Positions 1 through 9,829 of a stretch of DNA of 41,541 bases are shown here, in pieces; the first letter of the stretch is position 1, and the number at the start of each line of letters is the position of its first letter. The position numbers and the translations under genes were made by a program. Under the pieces are notes generated by a model. That model had not been told where the DNA came from and searched no databases. It worked only from the letters and a program-made list of their open reading frames with translations. The DNA comes from Rahnella perminowiae (GTDB lineage: Bacteria; Pseudomonadota; Gammaproteobacteria; Enterobacterales; Enterobacteriaceae), in NCBI RefSeq assembly GCF_019049755.1, contig NZ_JAFMOS010000633.1, positions 1-41,541 on the forward strand. The letters run 5' to 3'.

Positions 1-49
1 GGGGTGGGGTATTAAAGACAACTCAGTCGTTTGCAAAACCCCCTCCCAA

Positions 50-70
50 CCTCCCCTTCGCAGGGGGAGG
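50..70. repeat. G/C-rich hairpin in the ugpB-ugpA gap
   Basis: The arms CCTCCCC and GGGGAGG, extended by two further pairs, enclose a 3-base loop centred on base 60. A second CCCTCCC stands just upstream at 41-47. Short intergenic hairpins of this CCTCCCC...GGGGAGG type are a familiar dispersed element in enterobacterial genomes. Here it lies directly before ugpA, where it could protect the upstream ugpB message or act as a weak attenuator. Only one copy is visible in this window, so calling it a dispersed repeat is an inference. Confidence 0.5.
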
Positions 71-106
71 AGCTAAACCCGCCATCGCATCAACGAGTAC
101 ACCATC

Positions 107-994
107 ATGAGTTCACACCGTCCCGGTTTTGGTTGCAGCTGGCTGCCCTACGCGCTGGTATTGCCACAGCTGCTGATCACCGCGATATTTTTCCTGTGGC
201 CTGCAGGTCAGGCGCTGTGGTATTCGGTTCAGACGCTGGATCCGTTCGGTTTATCCAGTACGTTTGCCGGCCTGACTAACTTCATACAGCTGTTTCAGGA
301 CCCGTACTATCTCGATTCGTTTTATACCACGTTGAAATTCAGCTTTATGGTGGCGTTTATCGGGCTGGCCGTTTCGCTGTTTTTCGCGGCGCTGGTCGAT
401 CACGTTGTACGCGGCAGCCGGATTTATCAGACGCTGATGATCCTGCCATACGCCGTTGCGCCTGCCGTGGCCGCCGTATTGTGGATGTTCCTGTTCAGCC
501 CCGGCCTCGGTCTGATCACCCATTTCTTAGGTTCGATGGGCTATAACTGGAACCACGCGCAAAACAGCGGTCAGGCGATGTTTCTGGTGGTGCTGGCATC
601 GGTCTGGAAGCAAATCAGTTACAACTTCCTGTTCTTCCTGGCGGCATTGCAGTCGATCCCCAAATCTCTGGTGGAGGCGGCGGCTATCGATGGTGCGGGT
701 CCGGTTCGCCGGTTCTTCCATCTGGTGTTGCCGCTGATTTCGCCGGTCAGTTTCTTCCTGCTGGTGGTCAATCTGGTCTACGCCTTCTTTGATACCTTCC
801 CGGTGATTGATGCCGCGACGGCCGGTGGCCCGGTACAGGCGACAACTACCTTGATTTACAAAGTGTATCGCGAAGGTTTCTCCGGTCTGGACTTGTCCAG
901 TTCTGCCGCGCAGTCCGTGATTCTGATGTTGCTGGTTTGCGGCCTGACGTTCATTCAGTTCCGCTTTGTCGAGCGTAAGGTGCGTTACCAATGA
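107..994 (+). CDS. ugpA: UgpA, sn-glycerol-3-phosphate ABC transporter permease
   Basis: This is one of the two inner-membrane permeases of the UgpBAEC importer, which takes up sn-glycerol-3-phosphate and glycerophosphodiesters as a phosphate source. The protein has 295 residues, the same as E. coli UgpA, and follows it almost residue for residue. Hydrophobic helices are evident near 14-34, 77-97, 108-130, 158-180 and 212-232. The cytoplasmic EAA loop that docks on the ATPase runs from E190 to L210 ([10 protein letters not shown]...LPL). The start is the ATG giving MSSHRPGFG, which aligns with the E. coli N-terminus; the ribosome binding site is weak. Its stop overlaps the ugpE start by 4 bases (ATGA), implying coupled translation. 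The binding-protein gene ugpB is expected just left of the window. Family and role are secure. Confidence 0.97.
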   Translation: MSSHRPGFGCSWLPYALVLPQLLITAIFFLWPAGQALWYSVQTLDPFGLSSTFAGLTNFIQLFQDPYYLDSFYTTLKFSFMVAFIGLAVSLFFAALVDHVVRGSRIYQTLMILPYAVAPAVAAVLWMFLFSPGLGLITHFLGSMGYNWNHAQNSGQAMFLVVLASVWKQISYNFLFFLAALQSIPKSLVEAAAIDGAGPVRRFFHLVLPLISPVSFFLLVVNLVYAFFDTFPVIDAATAGGPVQATTTLIYKVYREGFSGLDLSSSAAQSVILMLLVCGLTFIQFRFVERKVRYQ

Positions 995-1836
995 TTGAAA
1001 ACCGCAGAGGGCTGGATATTTTCAGCCACATCATGCTGCTGCTCGGCGTGCTGGTGATCCTCTTTCCGCTGTATGTCGCGTTTGTGGCGGCATCTCTGGA
1101 TAACAAACAAATTTTTGACGTGCCGATGACGCTGATCCCAGGCACGCATTTATGGGAAAACATCAGCATCATCTGGACGCAGGGCGCGGGCAACAGCAGT
1201 CCGGCATTCGGGCGGATGCTGTTCAACAGCTTCATCATGGCGATGGTGATCACCATCGGTAAGATTTCGGTATCCATGTTGTCGGCCTACGCGATTGTCT
1301 ATTTTCGTTTTCCGCTGCGTAATCTGTTCTTCTGGCTGATTTTTATGACGCTGATGTTGCCGGTGGAAGTGCGTATTTTCCCGACCGTGCAGGTGATCGC
1401 CAATCTGCATATGCTCGACAGCTACACCGGACTGACGTTGCCGATGATGGCGTCTGCGACCGCGACCTTCCTGTTCCGTCAGTTCTTTATGACCTTGCCG
1501 GATGAGCTGCTGGAAGCGGCGCGTATCGACGGTGCTGGCGCGATGCGCTTCTTCTGGGACATCGTTTTGCCGCTGTCAAAAACCAACCTTGCAGCGCTGT
1601 TCGTCATCACCTTCATCTATGGCTGGAACCAGTATTTATGGCCGATCCTGATCACCAATGATGCCTCGATGGGCACGGCGGTGGCGGGAATTAAAAGCAT
1701 GATTTCTTCCGGCGACGGCTCGACCCAATGGAATCAGGTGATGGCGGCCATGATCCTGACCTTATTGCCACCGCTGGCGGTGGTGCTCCTGATGCAGCGC
1801 TGGTTTGTGCGCGGCCTGGTAGACAGTGAGAAGTAA
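991..1836 (+). CDS. ugpE: UgpE, sn-glycerol-3-phosphate ABC transporter permease
   Basis: This is the second permease of the Ugp importer and forms a heterodimer with UgpA. At 281 residues it has the usual family length. The first helix (about 14-34) is followed by a periplasmic stretch and then by helices near 78-100, 110-128, 146-166, 195-215 and 250-272. The EAA loop lies at E175-L195 ([10 protein letters not shown]...LPL). Translation starts inside the last codon of ugpA with the four-base ATGA overlap, so the two permeases are probably made in equal amounts. ugpC follows after six bases. No regulatory site is visible inside the operon. In E. coli the operon is controlled by PhoB from upstream of ugpB, which is outside this window. 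Confidence 0.97.
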   Translation: MIENRRGLDIFSHIMLLLGVLVILFPLYVAFVAASLDNKQIFDVPMTLIPGTHLWENISIIWTQGAGNSSPAFGRMLFNSFIMAMVITIGKISVSMLSAYAIVYFRFPLRNLFFWLIFMTLMLPVEVRIFPTVQVIANLHMLDSYTGLTLPMMASATATFLFRQFFMTLPDELLEAARIDGAGAMRFFWDIVLPLSKTNLAALFVITFIYGWNQYLWPILITNDASMGTAVAGIKSMISSGDGSTQWNQVMAAMILTLLPPLAVVLLMQRWFVRGLVDSEK

Positions 1837-1842
1837 ACTGAA

Positions 1843-2916
1843 ATGGCAAATTTGAAATTACAGGCAGTGACCAAATCCTACGACGGCAAAAACCAGATTA
1901 TCCAGAGCATTGACCTGGATGTCGCTGACGGCGAATTCATCGTGATGGTCGGCCCTTCCGGCTGCGGAAAATCCACCCTGCTGCGTATGGTTGCCGGGCT
2001 GGAGCGCACCACCTCCGGTGATATTTATATCAACGACCAGCGCGTCACCGAACTGGAACCGAAAGACCGCGGCATCGCGATGGTGTTTCAGAACTACGCG
2101 CTGTATCCGCACATGACCGTGTTCGACAACATGGCATATGGCCTGAAAATTCGTGGCTTCGGCAAGGCGCAGATCCTCGACCGCGTCGAAGAGGCGGCGC
2201 GTATCCTGGAACTCGGCCCGCTGCTCAAACGCAAACCGCGTGAGCTTTCCGGTGGCCAGCGTCAGCGTGTGGCGATGGGCCGCGCTATCGTGCGTGAACC
2301 GGCGGTATTCCTGTTCGACGAACCGCTGTCCAACCTCGATGCCAAACTGCGGGTGCAGATGCGCCTCGAACTGCAACAGCTTCACCGCCGTCTGCGCACC
2401 ACCAGTTTGTATGTCACGCACGATCAGGTCGAAGCCATGACGCTGGCTGAGCGTGTGATCGTGATGAACAAAGGCATTGCCGAACAAATCGGTACACCCT
2501 CCGAAGTTTACCGCCGACCGGCAAGTCTGTTTGTCGCCAGTTTTATCGGTTCGCCAGCCATGAATTTATTACCAGGCCAGCTGACTACGGATGGATTATC
2601 GCTGGTAATGGAAGGCGGATTTGAATTGCCGCTGCCGGTTCCGCGCCCTGAATGGGGCGGCCGTGAACTGACAGTGGGCATCCGTCCTGAACATATTCAT
2701 CTGACTGATGATACTCAGAAGGGGATCCCGATGGTGCTGAATACGCTGGAACTGCTGGGCGCGGATAATCTGGCGCACGGCAAGCTGGCGGGCAGCGGCG
2801 TTGTTGTCCGTTTGTCGCATGAAGTGTTCCCGACAGCCGGATCGCTGTTGCGCTTGGATTTCCCGGCGAAAGCGTTACACTTTTTCGATACTCACAGCGG
2901 ATTACGGATGGAATGA
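1843..2916 (+). CDS. ugpC: UgpC, sn-glycerol-3-phosphate ABC transporter ATPase
   Basis: This is the cytoplasmic ATPase that powers the UgpA-UgpE channel; 357 residues, about the same as E. coli. The nucleotide-binding domain shows Walker [10 protein letters not shown] at 37-45, the Q-loop around VFQNYALYP (81-89), the ABC signature LSGGQ at 135-139, Walker B VFLFDE at 155-160 and the switch histidine H193 (VTHDQ). The C-terminal 120 residues form the MalK-type regulatory OB-fold domain, with the typical VGIRPEHI stretch, so it belongs to the MalK/UgpC subclass of ATPases. The ATG is six bases after ugpE. Its stop codon overlaps the ugpQ start (ATGA), placing ugpQ in the same transcript. Confidence 0.97.
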   Translation: MANLKLQAVTKSYDGKNQIIQSIDLDVADGEFIVMVGPSGCGKSTLLRMVAGLERTTSGDIYINDQRVTELEPKDRGIAMVFQNYALYPHMTVFDNMAYGLKIRGFGKAQILDRVEEAARILELGPLLKRKPRELSGGQRQRVAMGRAIVREPAVFLFDEPLSNLDAKLRVQMRLELQQLHRRLRTTSLYVTHDQVEAMTLAERVIVMNKGIAEQIGTPSEVYRRPASLFVASFIGSPAMNLLPGQLTTDGLSLVMEGGFELPLPVPRPEWGGRELTVGIRPEHIHLTDDTQKGIPMVLNTLELLGADNLAHGKLAGSGVVVRLSHEVFPTAGSLLRLDFPAKALHFFDTHSGLRME

Positions 2917-3659
2917 ACATGAAAGCCTGGCCCTATCCACGTATTGTGGCACACCGCGGTGGTGGCGCACTGGCGCCGGAAAATACGCTGGCAGCCATCG
3001 ACACAGGCGCAAAATACGGTCACACCATGATCGAATTTGACGCCAAACTGGCGCAGGATGGAGAGATCTTCCTGCTGCATGACGATACGCTGCAACGTAC
3101 CAGCAACGGCTGGGGTGTTGCGGGGGATTTGCCGTGGGAAAAACTGGCCCAGCTTGATGCGGGTGACTGGTACAGCGCCACATTTAAAGGCGAGAAATTG
3201 CCGCTGCTGGCGCAGGTAGCCGAACGCTGCGCATACCATCACATGATGGTAAATATCGAGATCAAACCGACCACCGGAACTGATGAGAAAACCGGCACTG
3301 ACATTGCGCTGGCTGCCCGTGAATTGTGGAAAGATCAGGCCGTTCCGCCGCTGCTTTCCTCGTTTGAATTCGACGCGCTGGTGGCTGCCAAAAAAGCCGC
3401 ACCGGAATTGCCTCGCGGCTTACTGATCGACGAATGGCACGAAAACTGGAAAGCACTGACCGGTGAACTGGAGTGCGTTTCCCTGCATCTTAACCATAAA
3501 TTACTGAACGAAGAACGCGTCAGAGCGATTAAAGACGCCGGGTTGCGTATTCTGGTGTACACGGTGAATAGCCCGGAACGCGCCCGCGAATTACTGCGCT
3601 GGGGCGTGGACTGTATCTGTACGGATAAGATTGATGTGATCGGGCCCGATTTTGCCTAG
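2913..3659 (+). CDS. ugpQ: UgpQ, cytoplasmic glycerophosphodiester phosphodiesterase
   Basis: UgpQ hydrolyses glycerophosphodiesters to glycerol-3-phosphate plus the alcohol, at the cytoplasmic side of the Ugp importer. The GDPD motifs are clear: H14-R15 (AHRGGG), E41 and D43 (MIEFDAKL) and H56 (LLHDD), the usual metal and catalytic residues of this TIM-barrel family. There is no signal peptide, which separates it from periplasmic GlpQ. Two starts are possible: the ATG at 2913 that overlaps the ugpC stop, giving 248 residues, and an ATG at 2919, giving 246. A GGATGGA sequence just upstream could serve either. Last gene of the operon; an inverted repeat follows at 3682-3707. Confidence 0.95.
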   Translation: MNMKAWPYPRIVAHRGGGALAPENTLAAIDTGAKYGHTMIEFDAKLAQDGEIFLLHDDTLQRTSNGWGVAGDLPWEKLAQLDAGDWYSATFKGEKLPLLAQVAERCAYHHMMVNIEIKPTTGTDEKTGTDIALAARELWKDQAVPPLLSSFEFDALVAAKKAAPELPRGLLIDEWHENWKALTGELECVSLHLNHKLLNEERVRAIKDAGLRILVYTVNSPERARELLRWGVDCICTDKIDVIGPDFA

Positions 3660-3681
3660 AACCTGGTGTTAAAATCCGGCA

Positions 3682-3707
3682 TCAGGCGTGGTACTCACCA
3701 CGCCTGA
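3682..3707. terminator. Inverted repeat between ugpQ and yhhA, probable shared terminator
   Basis: A perfect 11-bp inverted repeat (TCAGGCGTGGT / ACCACGCCTGA) with a 4-base loop lies between the convergent ends of ugpQ and yhhA. Neither side has a real T-tract, so it may act as a processing or Rho-assisted stop rather than a textbook intrinsic terminator. Confidence 0.55.
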
Positions 3708-3715
3708 ACTGCGGG

Positions 3716-4018
3716 TTAAGGCGTCTGGTTCAATTTCTGATTCAGCGTCTGATTATTCTGCTGGATCTGCAACCGTTGCTGATTGCTCTGGATTTGCGAT
3801 TTCAGTTTGAGTTGCTGTTGCTGCTGGCTGTTACGTAAATCCTGCTCCTGCTGGCGTTTCTGCATCTGCTGATTGTTTTGCTGTTGCTGCTGCATGCGTT
3901 GTTGCGACGGATTGGTCAGCAGCGGATCGTTAGGATTCGGCACCTTTTCGGCGGCGCTGGCGGTCTGAACGGCAAACAGCAATGGCAGCGCGGCAAGCAT
4001 TCCATACAAACATTTCAT
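3716..4018 (-). CDS. yhhA: YhhA-like glutamine-rich secreted protein (DUF2756 type)
   Basis: A small exported protein of unknown function, about 100 residues from the chosen start. The N-terminus (MKCLYGMLAALPLLFAVQTASAAE) is a signal peptide with cleavage expected after ASA. The mature part is dominated by Gln, Asn, Lys and Arg, with runs such as QQRMQQQQQNNQQMQ, so it is probably helical, coiled-coil or disordered. The start at 4018 is preferred over an in-frame ATG at 4033 because GGAGG lies 8 bases before 4018 and only this start gives a clean signal sequence. E. coli yhhA has the same composition and also sits beside ugpQ, which is the main reason for the name. E. coli YhhA is longer (about 146 residues), so this is a short version. 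Confidence 0.8.
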   Translation of the reverse strand: MKCLYGMLAALPLLFAVQTASAAEKVPNPNDPLLTNPSQQRMQQQQQNNQQMQKRQQEQDLRNSQQQQQLKLKSQIQSNQQRLQIQQNNQTLNQKLNQTP

Positions 4019-4231
4019 CAGGTCATCCTCCATTTCCGGTCATAGGTTAAGTGTATGCCATCCCGGCGGCAGACGTGTGATTTGAGCGCACGATTCCCTC
4101 AAAGCGTGGCACGGCTCTCGTTTGCTCAATAATTAAACAAACGTAAACCATCTTCGTACTTCGCGGTTTCCCCCATTCCGTTACAATCGTGCATCTTTCA
4201 CTTTTTCTCTGACAAACAGGGCGTAGCTGCC

Positions 4232-5131
4232 GTGCCTTTACTCATCATTACCACCATTTTGTGGGCCTTTTCCTTCAGCCTGATTGGCGTGTATCTGGCC
4301 GGACAGGTCGACAGCGTGTTTTCCGTATTAGTCCGTTTAGGGCTGGCGGCGCTGGTTTTTCTGCCTTTCCTGCGCTGGAAAGGCCATCAGCTCACCACCA
4401 TTTTGCTGTATATGGCGGTGGGGGCGATGCAGCTCGGTATCATGTATCTCATCAGTTTTGAGGCCTACCTGTATCTGTCGGTACCGGAATTCCTGTTGTT
4501 TACGGTAATGACGCCGCTGTATGTCACGCTGATTTATGACCTGATCAGCGGACGGAAAATCCGCATGGGCTATGCGCTCAGTGCACTGCTGGCGGTGGCC
4601 GGTGCAGCGATTATCCGTTACGACCATATCAGCGAACATTTCATCATCGGTTTGCTGCTGGTGCAGGCGGCGAATATCTGTTTTGCCATCGGGCAGGTGG
4701 GGTACAAGCGTCTGATGGAAACCCGTCCGGTGCCGCAACATACGGCGTTTTCCTGGTTTTATCTGGGGGCGTTGCTTTGCGCAGTGGTGGCGTGGTTCCT
4801 GTGGGGGAATCCGCAAAAACTGCCGACCACCCATCTGCAATGGGGGATTCTGGTGTGGCTGGGGATCGGGGCTTCCGGGCTGGGATACTTTATGTGGAAC
4901 TACGGGGCAACGCAGGTTGATGCGGGAACGCTTGGGATTATGAACAACTTTCACGTCCCGGCAGGGCTGCTGGTTAACCTGGCAATCTGGCAACAGCAGC
5001 CGCACTGGCCGAGTTTTATCACAGGTGCCGCTGTGATTATGTCCTCACTGTGGGTACACCGGCGTTGGGTCGTGCCGCGTCGCGAACAAACGGCAGATGA
5101 TCGCACGCGTGCTGCCGGGCCGAACGAATAA
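4232..5131 (+). CDS. yigM: YigM, EamA-type biotin transporter
   Basis: A 299-residue integral membrane protein of the drug/metabolite (EamA) superfamily with about ten hydrophobic segments from the first residue to about 275, and a charged Arg/Glu-rich tail. E. coli YigM has been identified as its biotin uptake protein, and this gene has the same length and position next to metR. The start is a GTG at 4232 with AGGG about 10 bases upstream; no ATG is available nearby in frame. Its 3' end runs 95 bases into the 3' end of metR on the other strand, and both C-termini resemble the E. coli ones, so the overlap is likely real. A TACAAT at 4182-4187 could be the -10 element, but no good -35 is visible. 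Confidence 0.88.
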   Translation: MPLLIITTILWAFSFSLIGVYLAGQVDSVFSVLVRLGLAALVFLPFLRWKGHQLTTILLYMAVGAMQLGIMYLISFEAYLYLSVPEFLLFTVMTPLYVTLIYDLISGRKIRMGYALSALLAVAGAAIIRYDHISEHFIIGLLLVQAANICFAIGQVGYKRLMETRPVPQHTAFSWFYLGALLCAVVAWFLWGNPQKLPTTHLQWGILVWLGIGASGLGYFMWNYGATQVDAGTLGIMNNFHVPAGLLVNLAIWQQQPHWPSFITGAAVIMSSLWVHRRWVVPRREQTADDRTRAAGPNE

Positions 5132-5972
5132 ACGCTTCCGTCACAGGCTGACGCTGTTCGCCGTCACGCACGGCGGCGTACAGACGGCTCCATAAGCCTT
5201 CGCCCAGGGTTTTGGTGACAACCAGACCCTGGCGCTCAAAACTCTCCACTACCCAGTGCGGTAACGCTGCAATCCCCATCCTCGCCGACACCATCTGAAT
5301 CAATAACAATGTGTTATCGACACTTTTCAGTGACGGGCTGATACCTGCCGGTTGCAGGAAATGTCGCCAGATATCCAGACGCTGGCGTTGCACCGGATAA
5401 ATCATCAGCGTTTCAGTGCTCAGATCTTCCGGCGTGATGACCGCTTTGCCTGCCAGCGGATGATCCGGTGCCAGCACCAGACGCACTTCAAAATCAAACA
5501 TCGGAGAATAGTGCAAACCGCTACGCGGCAGGATGTCGGAGGTTAATACGATGTCCAGCTCGCCCTGTTGCAGTGCGGGCTGCGGGTCGAATGTCACGCC
5601 GGATTTGAAATCCATTACTACTTGTGGCCAGTTCTGATGGAAATTATCCAGTGCAGGCGTTAACCACTGAATACAGCTGTGACATTCAATCGCGATACGC
5701 AGCGAAGTCTGATGTGGCTCATTGCATGCCTGCAATGCCTGCTGAATTTGCGGCAGCACCTGTTCTGCCAGATTGAGCATGATTTCACCCTGCGGGGTAA
5801 AACGCAGGGGCTGACTTTTTCGCACGAACAATCTGAAACCGAGGCGTTGCTCAAGGTCACTGAACTGGTGCGACAGGGCCGATTGGGTCTGATGAAGCTG
5901 CGAGGCGGCTGCGGCCAGTGACCCGGTGTTGCGCAGTGCTTGCAACGTTCGCAGGTGTTTCAGTTCGATCAT
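5037..5972 (-). CDS. metR: MetR, LysR-type activator of methionine genes
   Basis: A LysR-family activator that responds to homocysteine and activates metE and other methionine genes. Of its 311 residues, the first 60 form the winged helix-turn-helix ([19 protein letters not shown] is the recognition region). Residues from about 90 form the two-lobed effector domain ([19 protein letters not shown]). It is slightly shorter than E. coli MetR (317) because of a trimmed C-terminus. The gene is divergent from metE with 104 bases between the starts, the classic arrangement in which MetR and MetJ control both genes. Its last 95 bases overlap the yigM 3' end. Confidence 0.95.
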   Translation of the reverse strand: MIELKHLRTLQALRNTGSLAAAASQLHQTQSALSHQFSDLEQRLGFRLFVRKSQPLRFTPQGEIMLNLAEQVLPQIQQALQACNEPHQTSLRIAIECHSCIQWLTPALDNFHQNWPQVVMDFKSGVTFDPQPALQQGELDIVLTSDILPRSGLHYSPMFDFEVRLVLAPDHPLAGKAVITPEDLSTETLMIYPVQRQRLDIWRHFLQPAGISPSLKSVDNTLLLIQMVSARMGIAALPHWVVESFERQGLVVTKTLGEGLWSRLYAAVRDGEQRQPVTEAFIRSARQHACDHLPFVRDAARPNAGVPTVRT

Positions 5973-6035
5973 GAGTGTCCTTCACTTTGTCATGAATAAT
6001 TTGCGCTTGTGGAATATACACTACCTGCGGATTAT

Positions 6036-6059
6036 GGATGTGTAAACATCTGGATGGCT
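6036..6059. promoter_or_regulatory. Tandem MetJ (met box) operator between metR and metE
   Basis: Three adjoining 8-base units, GGATGTGT, AAACATCT and GGATGGCT, match the MetJ consensus AGACGTCT at 5, 6 and 5 of 8 positions with no gap. MetJ binds cooperatively to two or more adjacent met boxes, so the phasing is more telling than any single unit. The site ends 17 bases before the metE start. A clear MetR site (TGAA-N5-TTCA) was not found; TGAATAATTTGCG beside the metR start is at best half of one. Confidence 0.65.
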
Positions 6060-6076
6060 AAACAGGACTTAAAAAG

Positions 6077-8356
6077 ATGACGATACTGAATCACACTCTG
6101 GGTTTTCCACGCGTTGGTCTGCGTCGTGAACTTAAAAAAGCACAAGAAAGCTACTGGGCGGGTAATGCCACGCAGGAAGAATTGCTGGCAACCGGTCGCG
6201 AATTGCGAGCCCGTCACTGGAAACAACAAGCTGAAGCCGGCGTGGATTGGGTCCCGGTGGGCGATTTTGCCTGGTACGATCACGTACTGACCACCAGTCT
6301 GCTGCTGGGTAACGTGCCTGCACGTCACCAGAATGACGACGGCTCTGTTGACCTCGATACTTTATTCCGTCTTGGCCGCGGCCGTGCACCGACCGGTAAA
6401 CCGGCTGCCGCAGCGGAAATGACCAAATGGTTTAACACCAACTACCACTATATGGTGCCGGAGTTCGTGAAAGGTCAGAAATTCAAACTGACCTGGACAC
6501 AACTGCTGGAAGAAGTGGATGAAGCGCTGGCGCTCGGTCACAAAGTGAAACCGGTTCTGCTTGGCCCGCTGACCTATCTCTGGCTCGGCAAAGTGAAAGG
6601 CGAACAGTTTGATCGTCTTTCCCTGCTCAACGACATCCTGCCTGTATATCAGCAGGTGCTGGCTGAACTGGCAAAACGCGACATCGAATGGGTGCAGATT
6701 GACGAACCGGCTCTGGTGCTGGAACTGCCTCAGGAATGGCTAAATGCTTACAAACCGGCTTATACCGCCCTGCAACAGAATAAAATTAAACTGCTGCTGA
6801 CCACCTATTTCGACAGCGTCGGACATAATCTCGACACCCTCCGGGCCCTGCCGGTTCAGGGGCTGCACATTGATGCCGTTGCCGGTCATGATGATCTGGA
6901 AACCGTCATCAACGCGCTGCCAAAAGAGTGGCTGATTTCTCTGGGTGTCATCAATGGTCGTAACGTCTGGCGGGCGGATCTCAGCACCTGGTTTGAACGT
7001 CTCAAGCCACTGGTTGAAGGCCGTAACGTCTGGATTGGCAGTTCCTGTTCATTGCTGCACAGCCCGATCGACTTAAACGTTGAAAGCCGTCTGGATGATG
7101 AAGTGAAAAGCTGGTTCGCCTTCGCCCTGCAAAAATGTGCCGAACTGGCATTGCTGACATCTGCCCTGAACAATCCCACCGCGCAGGCACAACAGAAACT
7201 GGCTGAATACAGTGCGCCAATCCGTGCCCGTCGCGAATCAGCCCGCGTAAATAACGCTGCTGTGGGGAGACGTGTGGCTGCAATCACGGCTACGGATATT
7301 GAACGTCAGCACGTTTATACCGAACGTGCCAAAGCACAGCGTGCCCGTTTCAACCTGCCGGCATGGCCGACGACGACCATCGGTTCATTCCCGCAAACCA
7401 CTGAAATCCGTGGTCTGCGCCTGGACTTTAAACAAGGTCGTCTTGATAAGAGCAAATATCGTACCGGTATCAGTGAGCACATCCGGCAAGCCATCAAAGA
7501 ACAGGAACGTCTGGATATCGACGTACTGGTTCACGGCGAAGCGGAACGTAATGACATGGTGGAATACTTCGGCGAACACCTGGACGGTTTTGTGTTCACG
7601 CAAAACGGCTGGGTACAGAGCTACGGCTCACGTTGTGTGAAACCACCGGTCATTATCGGCGACGTCAGCCGTCCGGAAGCGATCACCGTTGAGTGGGCGA
7701 AGTACGCACAGTCTCTGACCGAAAAACCGGTGAAAGGCATGCTGACCGGCCCGATTACCATTCTCTGCTGGTCATTCCCGCGTGAAGATGTCAGCCGCGA
7801 AACTATCGCCAAACAAATCGCGCTGGCATTGCGCGACGAAGTGGAAGATCTGGAAAAGGCCGGTATCGGCATCATCCAGATTGACGAACCGGCACTGCGT
7901 GAAGGCCTGCCATTGCGCCAGTCTGAATGGAATGCCTACCTGCGCTGGGCGGTGGATGCGTTCAAACTGAATGCCGCGATTGCCAGTGATGACACGCAGA
8001 TCCACACCCACATGTGTTATTGCGAGTTCAACGACATCATGGATTCCATTGCCGCGCTGGATGCCGATGTGATCACAATCGAAACCTCACGCTCCGATAT
8101 GGATTTACTGGAGTCGTTTAAAGATTTCGAATACCCGAATGAAATCGGTCCGGGTGTTTACGACATTCATTCGCCAAACGTACCAAGCGTTGAATGGATT
8201 GAAGATCTGCTGCGTAAAGCCGCAGACCGTATTCCGGCCGAACGCCTGTGGGTCAATCCGGACTGCGGCCTGAAAACCCGTGGCTGGCCGGAAACCCGTG
8301 AGTCGCTGGAAAACATGGTGAAAGCGGCCAAGCGTCTGCGTGCTGAGAAAATCTGA
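6077..8356 (+). CDS. metE: MetE, cobalamin-independent methionine synthase
   Basis: MetE transfers the methyl group of 5-methyltetrahydropteroyltri-glutamate to homocysteine, the last step of methionine synthesis when vitamin B12 is absent. It has 759 residues (753 in E. coli) and the two-barrel layout of the family: an N-terminal folate-binding half and a catalytic C-terminal half. The zinc ligands are present at H645 and C647 (THMCYCEF) and C730 ([11 protein letters not shown]), each shifted by four from the E. coli positions. The start [14 protein letters not shown] is the conserved N-terminus; AGGA lies about 9 bases upstream. It is transcribed away from metR, preceded by met boxes and followed by a strong terminator at 8401, so it is probably monocistronic. 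Confidence 0.98.
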   Translation: MTILNHTLGFPRVGLRRELKKAQESYWAGNATQEELLATGRELRARHWKQQAEAGVDWVPVGDFAWYDHVLTTSLLLGNVPARHQNDDGSVDLDTLFRLGRGRAPTGKPAAAAEMTKWFNTNYHYMVPEFVKGQKFKLTWTQLLEEVDEALALGHKVKPVLLGPLTYLWLGKVKGEQFDRLSLLNDILPVYQQVLAELAKRDIEWVQIDEPALVLELPQEWLNAYKPAYTALQQNKIKLLLTTYFDSVGHNLDTLRALPVQGLHIDAVAGHDDLETVINALPKEWLISLGVINGRNVWRADLSTWFERLKPLVEGRNVWIGSSCSLLHSPIDLNVESRLDDEVKSWFAFALQKCAELALLTSALNNPTAQAQQKLAEYSAPIRARRESARVNNAAVGRRVAAITATDIERQHVYTERAKAQRARFNLPAWPTTTIGSFPQTTEIRGLRLDFKQGRLDKSKYRTGISEHIRQAIKEQERLDIDVLVHGEAERNDMVEYFGEHLDGFVFTQNGWVQSYGSRCVKPPVIIGDVSRPEAITVEWAKYAQSLTEKPVKGMLTGPITILCWSFPREDVSRETIAKQIALALRDEVEDLEKAGIGIIQIDEPALREGLPLRQSEWNAYLRWAVDAFKLNAAIASDDTQIHTHMCYCEFNDIMDSIAALDADVITIETSRSDMDLLESFKDFEYPNEIGPGVYDIHSPNVPSVEWIEDLLRKAADRIPAERLWVNPDCGLKTRGWPETRESLENMVKAAKRLRAEKI

Positions 8357-8400
8357 GTGAACGCTGACTAGATTTACGTTGTGGTGTTGCTGAAACGTTT

Positions 8401-8424
8401 GGGGCACTCCGGTGCCTCTTTTTT
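8401..8424 (+). terminator. Intrinsic terminator of metE
   Basis: A seven-base-pair stem GGGGCAC / GTGCCTC (one G-T pair) around the loop TCCG is followed directly by six T residues. It lies 45 bases after the metE stop. Confidence 0.9.
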
Positions 8425-8573
8425 ATGGGGGTCTTCTTTGGCCTGTTAGCTGAGTCACGCAGGGGTAAAAGGGTTGCTGAGCCATGCCCCGGTTCAGGAA
8501 AAATACCGGGCGCTCTGCGTCGGCATACCGGCGGCAATACCGTAGTCAGTTGGAAAACAGGGCATCGTCACCA

Positions 8574-8918
8574 TCAGGGTAGAATAATTTTCGTTCCCTG
8601 AGGCGAGGAGGCGAGTTTCTTTACCGCTGCCATCACTTTCTCCGGCGTACGTAAAAAGGTGTGAATTCCGGTCTGGACGCATCGGTTATGTGCAAACCGG
8701 TCGCTGTTTTCCAGCTGAATTTCAGTGATTAACAGGACAACATCGGCCTGAGCAATGTCGGTTTGTGACAGGGCATTTTCGATGCCCAGTGCACCTTGCG
8801 TTTCGACTTTCACCGGCCATTTTTCCTGCAGGCACAGTTTTTCCAGCTTTTCTGCCGCCATATAAGTATGCGCCACGCCACTGATACAGGCGGTTACGGC
8901 GACCAGTTTGAGCGACAT
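8574..8918 (-). CDS. frwD: FrwD, fructose-type PTS EIIB component
   Basis: A small cytoplasmic PTS EIIB domain of the fructose family, 114 residues (E. coli FrwD 113). The phosphoryl-accepting cysteine is C11 in the motif VAVTACISGVAHTYMAAE. The conserved METQG-type stretch is also present (VKVETQGALGIEN). It is last in the minus-strand order frwC-frwB-pflD-pflC-frwD, 23 bases after pflC, with AGGGG before its ATG. It has no EIIC of its own and would have to use FrwC, or act as a phosphorylated regulator. It is more divergent from FrwB than two redundant domains would need to be, especially after residue 60. No terminator is obvious downstream, and the roughly 150 bases between it and the metE terminator hold no gene that I can see. 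Confidence 0.9.
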   Translation of the reverse strand: MSLKLVAVTACISGVAHTYMAAEKLEKLCLQEKWPVKVETQGALGIENALSQTDIAQADVVLLITEIQLENSDRFAHNRCVQTGIHTFLRTPEKVMAAVKKLASSPQGTKIILP

Positions 8919-8941
8919 AATATTTCCCCTGTTTAAAAAGT

Positions 8942-9829
8942 TTATCCACCGAGCGTCACGTTATAACCGTATTTTTCGGCCATCGTATAAAACGGCGCAA
9001 CAGTGGCGTCATCCGGCACCTTTATCTTATGCATTGAATACGGTTTATCCAGTAACGGATATTTTGCTTCGCCGTATTTATGGAAAGGCAGCAGATGGAT
9101 TTCAGTTAAGTTGAAGGGTCGCAGAAAATCCAGAATTTGTTGCATATTTTCAATCGTTAACGTGAAGCCGGGGATCAGCGGCACGCGGGGGATCAACTTA
9201 ACGCCGCGCCGCGCCAGCGCCGTAAAATTTTGCTGTACTCTCGACTGGTTCATATTCAGAACCGATCTTGCATGAGTAGGATCCATTATCTTGAAGTCAT
9301 ACAACACCTGATCGCAGTGATCGGTGAGCGACAGCAGGTGATCCAGCGGCGCATCGCCCGCCGTTTCGATCGCCGTCGTTATACCTAATGCCTGTAGCTG
9401 CCTGAGCAACTCACCGGCAAACTCGTGCTGCATCAGTACTTCGCCGCCGGAAAGCGTGATACCACCGCCTGATGAGCGGAAAAATACCTCATCTTTGAGC
9501 AGGCGCGTCATTAACTCCGGCAGCGTGATGTCTTCACCGACATATTCCATTGCACCGCTCGGGCATTCGTTCGGATCCTGCAGGCAGGTGCGGCAGTTCA
9601 GGCATTTTGCCTGACGTTTGATGATCTGAATGCGCGGCGACATCGATTCAGGGTTGGCGCACCACGGGCAGCGATGCGGACAGCCTTTGAAGAAAACCAG
9701 GGTACGAATACCCTGACCATCATTGAGTGAAAAACGCTGAATATTGAAGATACGCGCGTGTCTTTCCGCGGCCTCCCTGACGGGGATCTGCCCGTCAGAG
9801 CTGATGTGCGGTGCGGCCGATAATGTCAT
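8942..9829 (-). CDS. pflC: PflC, glycyl radical enzyme activase (radical SAM)
   Basis: A radical-SAM enzyme that installs the glycyl radical on its partner PflD. From the chosen start it has 295 residues. The SAM-binding iron-sulfur motif CX3CX2C is at C50, C54 and C57 (KGCPHRCPWC), and the following GGE motif is SGGEVLMQ. A second cluster site, CX2CX2CX6C at C76, C79, C82 and C89, forms the small ferredoxin-like insert found in activases of dehydratase-type glycyl radical enzymes but not in PflA. The start at 9829 is preferred over one nine codons upstream because AGGAG sits 7 bases before it and MTLSAAPHIS resembles the E. coli N-terminus. The gene overlaps the end of pflD by 35 bases, indicating coupled expression. 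Confidence 0.93.
   Translation of the reverse strand: MTLSAAPHISSDGQIPVREAAERHARIFNIQRFSLNDGQGIRTLVFFKGCPHRCPWCANPESMSPRIQIIKRQAKCLNCRTCLQDPNECPSGAMEYVGEDITLPELMTRLLKDEVFFRSSGGGITLSGGEVLMQHEFAGELLRQLQALGITTAIETAGDAPLDHLLSLTDHCDQVLYDFKIMDPTHARSVLNMNQSRVQQNFTALARRGVKLIPRVPLIPGFTLTIENMQQILDFLRPFNLTEIHLLPFHKYGEAKYPLLDKPYSMHKIKVPDDATVAPFYTMAEKYGYNVTLGG

Noticed and set aside
31-279. Plus-strand open frame starting in the hairpin before ugpA
   Set aside because: It overlaps ugpA out of frame and its first residues are simply the translated hairpin repeat.
8425-8573. Possible gene remnant between metE and frwD
   Set aside because: No frame shows similarity to a known protein and no clear terminator or promoter is seen; treated as plain spacer.
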